A stretch of DNA of 64,000 bases, from positions 1 to 64,000 of the forward strand of contig NZ_JOHR01000005.1 of assembly GCF_000719775.1 (NCBI RefSeq), given 5' to 3'. A program made the position numbers and the translations under genes. Positions 18,434 through 25,819 of this stretch are shown one piece after another (the first letter of the stretch is position 1; each line of letters opens with the position of its first letter). Origin of the DNA: Streptomyces sp. NRRL F-5135. Lineage in GTDB: Bacteria; Actinomycetota; Actinomycetes; Streptomycetales; Streptomycetaceae. The notes beneath the pieces were generated by a model. The model ran no database searches and was not told the origin of the DNA. It was given only the letters and a program-made list of their open reading frames with translations.

Positions 18434-19480
18434 TCAAGGAGTGACGCCCTTGCTCTGGAGCCAGGCCATCGGGTCGATGCCCGAGCCGCCTGCCGTGTGC
18501 ACTTCGAGGTGCAGGTGCGCGCCGGTGACGTTCCCGGTCGCGCCGACCCGGCCGATGACCTCGCCCGCGGTGACCTTCTGGCCGGCGCTGACGGTCATCG
18601 AGGACTGGTGGGCGTACCAGATCTCCGTGCCGTCGTCGAGCTCCAGGACCGTCCGGTAGCCGTACGAGCCGGACCAGCCGGCCGACTTGATCGTGCCGCC
18701 GTGGACCGCCTTGACCGGCGTACCGGTCGGGGCGGCGAAGTCCAGGCCGGTGTGGTAGCCGGAGGACCACAGGGAGCCGGACTCACCGTAGGTGGAGGTC
18801 AGTGTGTACGAGGAGGTCGGCAGCGAGAAGCTGGCGGCCAGCTTGGCCAGGCGCTCGGCCTCCGCCTTCGCCCTGGCCTCCTCCTCGGCCTTCTTCTTCG
18901 CCTCGGCGGCTTCCTTCTCGGCCTGCGACTGCTGCTTGGCGGCGTCCGAGGCGGCCTTCTTGGCCGCCGCCGTCTCCGCGGCCGCCAGCCGCGCCGCCTC
19001 GGCCGCGGACTGCTGCTGCTCGGCCTGCTGGAGGATACGGGCGCGCAGCGCCTCGCCGGCGTCGGCGGTGCCCTGCTCCGCGTCCTCCGCGGTGAGCCCG
19101 GCGGTGGTGAGCGGCGCGCTCGCGAGGAGTTCGGTCTCGGAGTCGTCCGTCGCCAGCGAGCTCATGCCCGGCAGGGAGGAGGCGTCCGGAAGATTGTCCG
19201 CGATGGCGTCGGGCAGGGATATGGAGACCGCGGGCTTGTCCTGCGCGGTGGCGATGCCACCCGCGCCGACGGCGGCGATGACGCCGACGCCGAGGACGGT
19301 GGAGCTGCGGGCCAGCCCGTTGCGCTTGCTGGTCACGCGGTGCCTGCCGCGGACGGGACGAATGGATTCCGCGGTGGGATTCCACTCCCCCCACGTCGCC
19401 TCCGACTCCCTCGTCGCGTCCGTCGCCGCGAAGGAGTGGGTTTCGATGGTGGCCGCGGGGGCAGGCTTGTTGGACGCCAC
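18434..19480 (-). CDS. Secreted M23-family peptidoglycan endopeptidase
   Basis: A 348-residue cell-wall hydrolase. An N-terminal hydrophobic segment (STVLGVGVIAAVGAGGIATA, about residues 60-80) acts as signal or anchor. A long Ala/Glu/Lys-rich coiled coil covers about residues 125-215. The C-terminal LytM/M23 domain holds zinc-binding motifs HTGLDFAAP and GAHLHLEVH. It should cut peptide cross-bridges of peptidoglycan outside the cell. I place the start at GTG 19480 because AGGAG precedes it by ten bases and the DNA just upstream is a c-di-AMP riboswitch; an open frame running to 19642 is therefore leader, not protein. Expression should fall when c-di-AMP is high. Confidence 0.9.
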   Translation of the reverse strand: MASNKPAPAATIETHSFAATDATRESEATWGEWNPTAESIRPVRGRHRVTSKRNGLARSSTVLGVGVIAAVGAGGIATAQDKPAVSISLPDAIADNLPDASSLPGMSSLATDDSETELLASAPLTTAGLTAEDAEQGTADAGEALRARILQQAEQQQSAAEAARLAAAETAAAKKAASDAAKQQSQAEKEAAEAKKKAEEEARAKAEAERLAKLAASFSLPTSSYTLTSTYGESGSLWSSGYHTGLDFAAPTGTPVKAVHGGTIKSAGWSGSYGYRTVLELDDGTEIWYAHQSSMTVSAGQKVTAGEVIGRVGATGNVTGAHLHLEVHTAGGSGIDPMAWLQSKGVTP

Positions 19481-19504
19481 TGGGGCGTGCTCCTTTCCTT
19501 CCTT

Positions 19505-19685
19505 CTCGCCTACCGGGTTAGCTGACGGGTTCGGAGCAGGAAGGTCTCCTACGGGCGCTTCGGCCGCCAGGGCGGCAAAAGACGTCCGATTCACCCCATG
19601 TGGTGGTTCCCCGGTTCCCTTGCGGGATTCGGCGCCGCGCACGGCGTCGTCTCTGGCGACGACTGGGACGACCGCGCTGCGTTAT
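19505..19685 (-). ncRNA. Cyclic di-AMP (ydaO-yuaA) riboswitch
   Basis: The leader of the M23 peptidase gene reads, in mRNA sense, through the conserved ydaO blocks in order: GCCGAAUCC, ACCGGGGAACC, GGGGUGAAUC, GUAGGAGACC, and finally CCGAACCCGUCAGCUAACC followed by CGGUAGGCG, just before the ribosome site. This set and order are diagnostic of the ydaO class, which binds cyclic di-AMP and usually shuts off cell-wall remodelling genes in actinobacteria. The outer boundaries given are approximate. Confidence 0.9.
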
Positions 19686-19740
19686 CGAACGTTAATAGAC
19701 GTCGGGGCCTTATTCCAAGCTGTTCCGAGTGATCGTTAAC

Positions 19741-20044
19741 AACTTCGCAACGGACGCACCAGCGCATACGCGGGCACAACAGGGCGAGTTGACCGCTTTT
19801 CGGGGGCGACAACAAACCTGACGGTATGTCAACTGTTATGCGGAGGGAGATCTTTCGATTACGTACGGTGCCCATGGGCGCCCGAGGGCGACTACCGGCG
19901 GCCGACGGTGCCCGGCGGTGCCCGGATACGGCTGGCTGCCCGCGGCCCCCCGCACGGTCCGACGGCGCCTCGCGATGCCCGTCGGTGTCCGGCGGACCGG
20001 CCGGATCGTCACGGCGCCCCCGCCCGTCCGGTCCCCGCGGGCCG
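19741..20044. other. Promoter region of the riboswitch-controlled M23 gene
   Basis: No gene is visible in this 300-bp stretch. The part nearest the riboswitch is AT-richer and contains GTTGACAT (minus strand, near 19827-19834), a plausible -35-like element for the M23 transcript. The remainder (19870-20044) is GC-rich spacer between the divergently oriented leader and the 3' end of the phosphatase gene. Confidence 0.4.
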
Positions 20045-21472
20045 TCACGGCACGATCGGTATGGTCCGGCGGCGCTCCGGGGCTCCCTCGGGGGGCCTGG
20101 TGACCGCCAGCAGCGCCATGTCGTCCTGGCTGCCGCCGCCCGTGTGCACCCGCACGTCGTCGATCAGCGCCTGGAGCATTTCGTCGGGCCCCTGGAAGAC
20201 CCGCCCGTCCAGCCGCTCGCTGGGGACGTAGAACACCCCCTGGGGGTTCCGCGCCTCGGAGAGGCCGTCCGTGTAGAAGAGCAGCGTCGCGCCGGGCGGG
20301 TACGCGGCCTGCTCGATCCGGTCCGGCCACCCGCCCAGCTCGCTCATCCCGAGCGGCAGCGAGGTGTCGCAGGGTGCCAGGGTCCGTACCGCGCCGTCGC
20401 CGTTCACGAGCAGCGGCTCCGGATGTCCCCGGTTCACCAGCCGGACGACGGTGCCGTCGGGCGGGATCTCGGCGAGGACGGCCGTCGTGAAGCCCTCGAC
20501 GGCGTCCAGCCCCTCCCGTCGCAGCATCTCGCGGGTCAGCGAGTGCTCCAGCCGGCGCGCGACCCCCTCCAGCGACGTCTCCTGCTCGGCGGCCTCCCGG
20601 AAGGCTCCGATGACGACGGCCACGGCCTCGACCGCCACCAGTCCCTTCCCCCGTACGTCACCGACCACCAGCCGCACCCCGTACGGCGTCTCCTGCACGG
20701 CGAACAGGTCACCGCCGATGAACGCGCCCTCCTGTGCCGCCTCGTACCGCGCGGCGACCCGCAGCCCGCCGATCCGCTCGGCGGGCCGGGGCAGCACGGC
20801 GCGCTGCGCGGTCTCGGCGATGATGCGGGCGGAGGCGAGGCGCTGACCGCTGCGGCGCACGACACCGTTGATGTACAGCGCGAGGCCGGCGACCACCAGG
20901 ACGGTCAGCAGTTCACTGATCGACTCCACCTTGTAGGCGGATCCGACGTAGAGATGCAGTCCCAGTTCGGAGAGCAGCGCGGCGACGGCCACCATCAGGG
21001 TGCCGCGCAGCGAGTAGAACGGGGCGGCGATGAGCGGTGCCGCGGCGAAGAGGGGTGAGGCGGTGATACGGGACGGGGTGAGGTAGTCGAAGAGCAGCCC
21101 CGCGACGATGACGAGGGCGGGCAGGTAGCGCACGAGCCGGCGCCCGGCGGCGGCGCCCCGGCGAGGCCTCCGAGCATGACCGCCGCGTCCGCTGCCGGGG
21201 TTGTCACCACGACCGCCGCCGAAACCGCCGCCGAGACCACTGAGGTGGTGTCCGCCGAGACCGCCGCGGTCGCCGCCCGCGCCTGAGCCCGAGTGGGTGC
21301 CCGATCCGGCTCCCGCCCCCGAGCCGGCTCCTGACCCGGTCCGCCCTGCCTGCCCGCGCGGCCCGCGCCCGGCGCGGCTCTCGTCGGGGCACGCGTCGGC
21401 CCCCCGCCCGCCCCCGGCGTTCGCACCGCCGTCACGGCCGGCGCGTTCTCGCAGCTTCGTCAGCATCCCCAC
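20045..21472 (-). CDS. Membrane-bound SpoIIE-type PP2C phosphatase
   Basis: A 475-residue membrane phosphatase. The first 105 residues are Gly/Arg/Ser-rich and disordered. Four or so transmembrane segments span about residues 110-205. The SpoIIE/PP2C domain occupies residues 225-470, with GGDLFAVQ, VVGDVRGKGL, LLFYTDGLSEAR and GGSQDDMALLAV carrying the metal-binding Asp residues. Proteins of this type dephosphorylate anti-sigma antagonists in response to membrane-sensed signals. AGGAG (complement of 21480-21484) lies seven bases before GTG 21472. There is no HATPase domain, unlike the phosphatase at 2460-4361. The partner is not in the window. Confidence 0.87.
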   Translation of the reverse strand: MGMLTKLRERAGRDGGANAGGGRGADACPDESRAGRGPRGQAGRTGSGAGSGAGAGSGTHSGSGAGGDRGGLGGHHLSGLGGGFGGGRGDNPGSGRGGHARRPRRGAAAGRRLVRYLPALVIVAGLLFDYLTPSRITASPLFAAAPLIAAPFYSLRGTLMVAVAALLSELGLHLYVGSAYKVESISELLTVLVVAGLALYINGVVRRSGQRLASARIIAETAQRAVLPRPAERIGGLRVAARYEAAQEGAFIGGDLFAVQETPYGVRLVVGDVRGKGLVAVEAVAVVIGAFREAAEQETSLEGVARRLEHSLTREMLRREGLDAVEGFTTAVLAEIPPDGTVVRLVNRGHPEPLLVNGDGAVRTLAPCDTSLPLGMSELGGWPDRIEQAAYPPGATLLFYTDGLSEARNPQGVFYVPSERLDGRVFQGPDEMLQALIDDVRVHTGGGSQDDMALLAVTRPPEGAPERRRTIPIVP

Positions 21473-21694
21473 GAAAGGTCTCCTGCCGGTCCGCCTGCGG
21501 CTGCGGACGGTACCGCGCCCTGCCTATCCAGGCTGACCGCTGTTCGCCCGAGCGGCGACTCGCCGTCCGCCGAGTGGGCGAAGCGTCCAATACGTGGACA
21601 ACGGGGCGGTCGGAAGACGACGGATGGAGCGATCGGCCGGTCGAGGCCGCGGCGGTCGGCGCACCCGGGCGGGGGCGGTGCGCGCCCGGACAAC

Positions 21695-21733
21695 GGCGAA
21701 GGCCCGGATCCTCGGAGGATCCGGGCCTTCGCC
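21695..21733 (-). terminator. Terminator of the initiator tRNA gene
   Basis: A 39-bp almost perfect palindrome: 19-base arms (21695-21713 and 21715-21733) with a single central base. It lies directly downstream of the minus-strand tRNA. The very long GC stem makes it a strong, probably bidirectional, terminator. Confidence 0.85.
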
Positions 21734-21740
21734 CTACTAG

Positions 21741-21814
21741 TAGCGGGGACAGGATTTGAACCTGCGACCTCTGGGTTATGAGCCCAGCGAGCTACCGAGC
21801 TGCTCCACCCCGCG
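21741..21814 (-). tRNA. Initiator tRNA-Met (CAT)
   Basis: A 74-nt cloverleaf on the minus strand with acceptor CGCGGGG, anticodon loop CTCATAA and T-loop TTCAAAT. Two initiator features are present: the first acceptor pair is a mismatch (C1 opposite U72), and the anticodon stem ends with three G-C pairs (GGG/CCC) next to the loop. CCA is not needed from this boundary. A strong terminator follows. Confidence 0.95.
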
Positions 21815-21898
21815 TCGGTGAACACAACTCTACGCCATCCTGAGCAAGCTCATGACCACATCCCGCCGCGGGCTGACGAAAACCACCACGGGCCGGCG

Positions 21899-22162
21899 TC
21901 AGGCCGCCTCGACCACATCGGCCCGGACGGCGGCGGCCCACTCGACCAGCAGGCGCTGATAGTGCTCCTGCTCGGCAGGCGAGAGCGCACCGCCGGCCCG
22001 GCCCCACAGGGCCCGGATCTCCGCGTTGACCACAGCGGCGGAGCGAACGGCGGCAGCGGCGGCAGCAGCAGCAGCAGCAGCGGCGGCACCACCGTCAGTG
22101 GCGGCGTCGTCGGCACGGTCGGTCACACGGTCGTCTGAGGAAGCGGGTGAGGATGCGGACAT
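21899..22162 (-). CDS. Small conserved hypothetical protein, poly-Ala N-terminus
   Basis: An 87-residue protein with two parts. The acidic N-terminus carries a run of about 13 alanines. The compact C-terminal half, about 45 residues (AEIRALWGRAGGALSPAEQ, then YQRLLVEWAAAVRADVVEA), looks like a helical bundle. The open frame extends upstream to 22279, but ATG 22162 is chosen so that it does not overlap the divergent HAD gene. The alanine run is encoded by imperfect GCN repeats and may be length-variable. I do not recognise a function. Its position just upstream of the initiator tRNA on the same strand may mean co-transcription. Confidence 0.6.
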   Translation of the reverse strand: MSASSPASSDDRVTDRADDAATDGGAAAAAAAAAAAAAVRSAAVVNAEIRALWGRAGGALSPAEQEHYQRLLVEWAAAVRADVVEAA

Positions 22163-22235
22163 GGGTACTAGGCTACGGCCCGCCACTGACAATGGGCAGA
22201 GCGTGTCCCGTAATCCAACACCGGGAGTGGGACCG

Positions 22236-22934
22236 ATGGTTGATCCCTTGACGACCATGGAAACCATCGTGTGCGACATCGGCGAGACACTCGTCCGCGA
22301 CGACCGTCAGTGGGCTTCGTGGGCCGACTGGCTGGGGGTCCCCCGGCACACCGTTTCCGCGCTCGTCGGCGCCGCCACCGTACGGAACCACGACGCCGGC
22401 GACGCGCTGCGGCTCCTCCGGCCGGGCCTGGACCTGGACGAGGCGTACCGGGCCCGGGAGGCGGCCGGGCACGGCGAGCACCTGGACGAGAGCGACCTCT
22501 ACCCGGACGTACGGTCCGCCCTGGCCGACGTCCGCGCGCTCGGCGTCCGGGTGGTCCTGGCGGGCAACCAGACCCACCGGGCCGGTGAACTGCTGCGCGG
22601 CCTCGGCCTGCCCGCCGATCTCGTGGCGACCTCGGCCGAATGGGGTGTGGCCAAGCCCTCGCCCCAGTTCTTCGCGCGCGTCATCGAGGTGGCCGGGACG
22701 GCGCCCGAGCGGACGGTGTACGTCGGTGACCACCCCGCGTACGACCTCTTCCCGGCGCGGGCGGCGGGCCTGCGGACGGCGCATCTGCGGCGCGGGCCGT
22801 GGGGCTACCTGTGGGCGGACGCCCCCGAGGTCGTGGCGGCGGCGGACTGGCGGATCGACGGCCTGGCGCAACTGACGGCGATCGCGGGCGGCGGCACCGG
22901 GAACACACCGGGCGAGCCGGACGCCGGCGGCTGA
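22236..22934 (+). CDS. HAD-family hydrolase
   Basis: A 232-residue haloacid-dehalogenase-superfamily phosphatase. Motif I is IVCDIGETLV, where the first Asp would be the nucleophile and the position normally filled by the second Asp is Gly. Motif II is VVLAGNQTH, motif III is the Lys in GVAKPSPQFF, and motif IV is YVGDHPAYD. A helical cap lies between about residues 25 and 95. GGGAG eight bases before ATG 22236 supports the start. The missing second Asp is unusual for a classical HAD phosphatase, which uses DxD, and might indicate altered chemistry. The substrate is unknown. Confidence 0.83.
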   Translation: MVDPLTTMETIVCDIGETLVRDDRQWASWADWLGVPRHTVSALVGAATVRNHDAGDALRLLRPGLDLDEAYRAREAAGHGEHLDESDLYPDVRSALADVRALGVRVVLAGNQTHRAGELLRGLGLPADLVATSAEWGVAKPSPQFFARVIEVAGTAPERTVYVGDHPAYDLFPARAAGLRTAHLRRGPWGYLWADAPEVVAAADWRIDGLAQLTAIAGGGTGNTPGEPDAGG

Positions 22935-22962
22935 ACCGCCTCCGGGAACGCCGCTCGAACGC

Positions 22963-23178
22963 TCACACGCCCGCGTCGTACTCGTGCGGCGCCCCGCCCT
23001 GCCACTCCACCCAGCGGGGATCGTCCAGCAGCTCCCACGCGTCCGGCAGCCCCGCCTGGCGCAGAAATTCGATCAGATGGTCGTCCGAATGGGCGAGCCC
23101 CATGATCCGCCCCCGTACCGTGACCCTCCTGCCGCCCGTCCTGGACGGCCGGTGAACGACGATCGGAGCCTCACCCAT
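22963..23178 (-). CDS. Small conserved hypothetical protein
   Basis: A 71-residue acidic protein without cysteine clusters or membrane segments. The middle part, SDDHLIEFLRQAGLPDAWELL, and the end, DPRWVEWQGGAPHEYDAGV, have normal composition for a real protein, and codon third positions are G/C as in neighbours. ATG 23178 has a weak G-rich ribosome site. It converges with the HAD gene. I do not recognise the family and assign no function. Confidence 0.6.
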   Translation of the reverse strand: MGEAPIVVHRPSRTGGRRVTVRGRIMGLAHSDDHLIEFLRQAGLPDAWELLDDPRWVEWQGGAPHEYDAGV

Positions 23179-23369
23179 AGGCCCCAGGGTGCGACGTTCC
23201 GGACCGGTCCGCAGTTCCGGACGGTCCGCGGCTCCCGACGGTCCGCGGCTCCCGACGGCCCGCGGTGCCCGACGGTCCAGGACCTGTCCGGCTGTCACAC
23301 CCCCACCCTGCGGTGCGATGGTCACACTCCGGCGCGGTGCCCGCGCCGATGCTGGGTAACCTCCGGTAC

Positions 23370-23603
23370 ATGAGCGAGCGCATCGGCACATGGCCTCCCG
23401 AGGTGGAGCCGGTCACGGCTCCCGAGCCGGAGGACGGCCCGCAGATCACGTACGCGGAGTGCCGCAAGTGCGGTACGCAGATCGCCGGCCTCGACGGCCG
23501 TTACAGCTGCGGGGTCTGCGGCTGGGTCAACCACCACTCCGAGGGCCACCGCCCCCTGCCCACCGCCGCCGAGGATCCGGACATGCAGAACCGCCTGGCC
23601 TGA
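23370..23603 (+). CDS. Small zinc-ribbon protein
   Basis: A 77-residue protein whose centre holds two CxxC pairs (CRKC about residue 37 and CGVC about residue 54), spaced like a zinc ribbon. The N-terminus is acidic and Pro-rich, the C-terminus polar. Such small ribbons often bind nucleic acid or act as structural subunits; no specific role can be read. ATG 23370 was chosen because the upstream frame has random-looking composition. No strong ribosome site is visible. Confidence 0.6.
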   Translation: MSERIGTWPPEVEPVTAPEPEDGPQITYAECRKCGTQIAGLDGRYSCGVCGWVNHHSEGHRPLPTAAEDPDMQNRLA

Positions 23604-23866
23604 CCACCGGGCCCGACGGCCCTGGCGGCCCCGGCGGCCGACGTCCTGCCGACGGCCCGCCGACGTCCCGCCGGCCGAGCGGCCCCACCCGCCCGTGCGG
23701 ACACCCCGCCCCGGGCGCACACCGCCCCGTGCGGCGCCATCCGCCCGCCGCGGATCCGCCCGGCCGTGCGGATCCACCCGACCGGGTGAGAACAGCCCGG
23801 ACCGGCCCACACCCGTCACTCCATGGCATAGAACTCGTCCGTCCCCACAAGACGAGGTTGGACGCC

Positions 23867-24187
23867 ATGGCGCTCATCTGCCCCCACTGCAAGGCCGCCG
23901 ACGCGATCGCCTACGTGGAGAACGAGGACGGCCAGACCCTCTTCCCGTGCCTCTTCTGCGACCGCCCGCCGAGCCCCGGCCCGGTGCTCTCGACCGCCCG
24001 GGTGACCGCGCGGTGTTCCACCGCCGGGTGCGGCGGGATGGTCGAGGACCGCTACCGGTACGGCCCGGCCGGCCGCGTGCTCGCCGCGACCCGCAGAGCG
24101 TGCCGCGGCTGCGGATCCGCCAGGACGGGGCCGGCCGCCCGCACCCCCCACGCGGGAAACCGCACGCTCCCCTATCCCCGCCTGTGA
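23867..24187 (+). CDS. Small cysteine-rich hypothetical protein
   Basis: A 106-residue protein with four cysteine clusters: CPHC near residue 5, CLFC near 28, C-x4-C near 50, and CRGC near 80. This would make two zinc-ribbon-like modules. The C-terminal 20 residues are basic and unstructured. GAGG about 12 bases before ATG 23867 could serve as a ribosome site. It follows the other zinc-ribbon gene after about 260 bp in the same direction. No family is recognised. Confidence 0.5.
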   Translation: MALICPHCKAADAIAYVENEDGQTLFPCLFCDRPPSPGPVLSTARVTARCSTAGCGGMVEDRYRYGPAGRVLAATRRACRGCGSARTGPAARTPHAGNRTLPYPRL

Positions 24188-24252
24188 CACGCCCCGCCGG
24201 CGCACCGGCCACGCCCGCCGACGCGGCCGAGATCCCGAGGTGCCGGGCGGCT

Positions 24253-24996
24253 TCAGGCGGCGAAGCCACCGTCCACGGCGATGGCGGCGCCCGTGATGTA
24301 CCGGCCGCCCGCACCGGCGAGGTGGGCCACGGTCGCGGCGACGTCCGACGGCTGCCCGTAGCGGCCGAGCGCGGTGAAACCCTGCTGCGTCTCGGCGCCC
24401 GGGCCGTCGGAGGGGTTCATGTCGGTCTCGATGGGCCCGGGGTGGATCAGGTTGGCCGTGATGCCCCTCGGACCCAGCTCACGCGCGAGCGCCTTCGTCA
24501 GGCCCGTCAGGGCGGTCTTGCTCGTCGCGTACAGGGAACCCCCGGGGAACGCGACGCGCTCGGCCATGCAACTGCCGATGTTGATGATCCGCCCTCCCTC
24601 GGTCATGTGCCGGAGCGCGGCCTGGGACGCGATGAACGGCGCCCGCACGTTGACGTTCAGCACGCGGTCGACGTCCGCCGGCGACAGGTCCTCGACGGGG
24701 CCGAGCACACCGACCCCCGCGTTGTTGACGAGAATGTCGAGCCGGCCGAACTCGGCTGCGGCCCGATCCACCGCGTCGCGCACCGCCGCCGGATCCGCGC
24801 AGTCGGCGCTGACGGCCCAGGCGCGGCGGCCCAGAGCCTTGATCCGGTCCACCACGGAGGCCGCGCGCTCGACACCGTGCTGACAGGTCAGCGCGACATC
24901 GGCGCCGTCCTCGGCCAGCCTCAGCGCGACCGCCTCGCCGATGCCCCGGCTGCCACCGGTCACGAATGCCACCTTGCCCTCAAGCACCGCGGTCAT
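24253..24996 (-). CDS. SDR-family NAD(P)-dependent oxidoreductase
   Basis: A 247-residue classical short-chain dehydrogenase/reductase. The cofactor motif is AFVTGGSRGIGEAVALRL (TGxxxGxG), and NNAG is present at about residue 87. The catalytic set is visible: Ser in INIGSCMAE and the Tyr-Lys pair in YATSKTAL. PGPIETDMNPSD follows at about 185. The C-terminal TGAAIAVDGGF is typical of 3-oxoacyl-ACP reductase-like members. ATG 24996 is preferred over a longer frame that starts near 25254. The substrate is unknown. It and the following VOC/WYL genes look like an accessory insertion between core segments. Confidence 0.88.
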   Translation of the reverse strand: MTAVLEGKVAFVTGGSRGIGEAVALRLAEDGADVALTCQHGVERAASVVDRIKALGRRAWAVSADCADPAAVRDAVDRAAAEFGRLDILVNNAGVGVLGPVEDLSPADVDRVLNVNVRAPFIASQAALRHMTEGGRIINIGSCMAERVAFPGGSLYATSKTALTGLTKALARELGPRGITANLIHPGPIETDMNPSDGPGAETQQGFTALGRYGQPSDVAATVAHLAGAGGRYITGAAIAVDGGFAA

Positions 24997-25326
24997 GTTC
25001 GCCCATCCCTCTGTCGTGTTCGCGGACATGCCGATGCTCGTACGTCCGGGGCGAGGAGTCTGGCGGCATTTCGACCTCACGTTCGGTTCCCACGCCCGGC
25101 CGGGGAGGCACACGCCGGTGGGGCGGGACGCGGCAGGCCGGTCGCGTCGGGTGAGCGCCGGCTCACGGCCGCACGAGAGCGTCCAGGTTCTTGTGGCCGA
25201 TGCCCGGCCGGCTGAGCGAGAGCCAGCCGTGGCCGCGCACACGAGTGGCGGCACCGATCGCCCGGGGATCGACGGACAGCCGTCCGGGCGAGCCTTCCCG
25301 GGCGCAGCGCCTTACAGGGAGTGGCG
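24997..25326. other. Intergenic region without a clear gene
   Basis: About 330 bp between the SDR start and the end of the VOC gene, both on the minus strand. The minus frame over 25163-25290 encodes a plausible-looking stretch (RVRGHGWLSLSRPGIGHKNL) that could be the tail of a decayed gene, but it has no start of its own. The SDR promoter should lie near 25000-25060. Confidence 0.3.
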
Positions 25327-25725
25327 TCAACGTGCGAACTTTTCGATGGCCGCCGGGGTGACGGGGGTGAAGAAGTTGACGAGGTTGCCGTCGGGGTCGC
25401 GGAACAGCAGCGACCGGTTGCCCCACGGCATCGTGGTGGGCCCGTTGACGAAGTCGGTGACGAAGCCGGTCAGGTTCTGGTGAACGCGGTCCACGTCGTC
25501 GACGAGGAACTCGGTGATCACGCTGTGGTTGTCCGCCGGGCGGGCGGAGCCCGGGGCGAACAGCGGGACGGTGCGGCTGCCGGCGATCGCGAGGGTGGCG
25601 CCCGCGGTCTTGAGTTCGGCGAAGTCTTCGGTGGCCCAGGCCGCCCGCGTCCCGGTGGCTCGCTCGTAGAACTCGACGAGGAGCGCCACGTCGCTGGTGA
25701 TGATGCGGATCGAGACGAAGTCCAT
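25327..25725 (-). CDS. VOC-superfamily (glyoxalase/bleomycin-resistance-like) protein
   Basis: A 132-residue protein with two beta-alpha-beta-beta-beta modules of the vicinal oxygen chelate fold. The first begins MDFVSIRIITSDVALLVEFYE, the second near residue 65 with HSVITEFLVDDVDRVHQNL. The C-terminal strand holds LLFRDPDGNLVNFFTPV, where members usually place a metal-binding Glu. Here that position is Asn, so metal binding may be altered. AAGGAG seven bases before ATG 25725 fixes the start. It is divergent from a WYL regulator, with a perfect inverted repeat between them, so it is very likely the regulator's target. Confidence 0.88.
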   Translation of the reverse strand: MDFVSIRIITSDVALLVEFYERATGTRAAWATEDFAELKTAGATLAIAGSRTVPLFAPGSARPADNHSVITEFLVDDVDRVHQNLTGFVTDFVNGPTTMPWGNRSLLFRDPDGNLVNFFTPVTPAAIEKFAR

Positions 25726-25774
25726 GGGAATCTCCTTGGCTGTGCCGACGGCGTACAGGTCGCAGACTAGGAGA

Positions 25775-25801
25775 AATAGTGGACAGAATCGGTCCACTAT
25801 T
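25775..25801. promoter_or_regulatory. Perfect inverted-repeat operator between VOC and WYL genes
   Basis: Arms AATAGTGGAC and GTCCACTATT are exact complements separated by seven bases. The site sits 18 bp before the WYL start codon and about 50 bp before the VOC gene, in locally AT-rich DNA. This is the layout expected of an autoregulated divergent operator bound by the WYL regulator. Confidence 0.8.
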
Positions 25802-25819
25802 CGCGTTAGGCTGCAAAAC

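Noticed and set aside
19481..19642. A 54-residue N-terminal extension of the M23 peptidase
   Set aside because: This DNA is the conserved 3' half of the ydaO riboswitch, and a proper ribosome site precedes GTG 19480.
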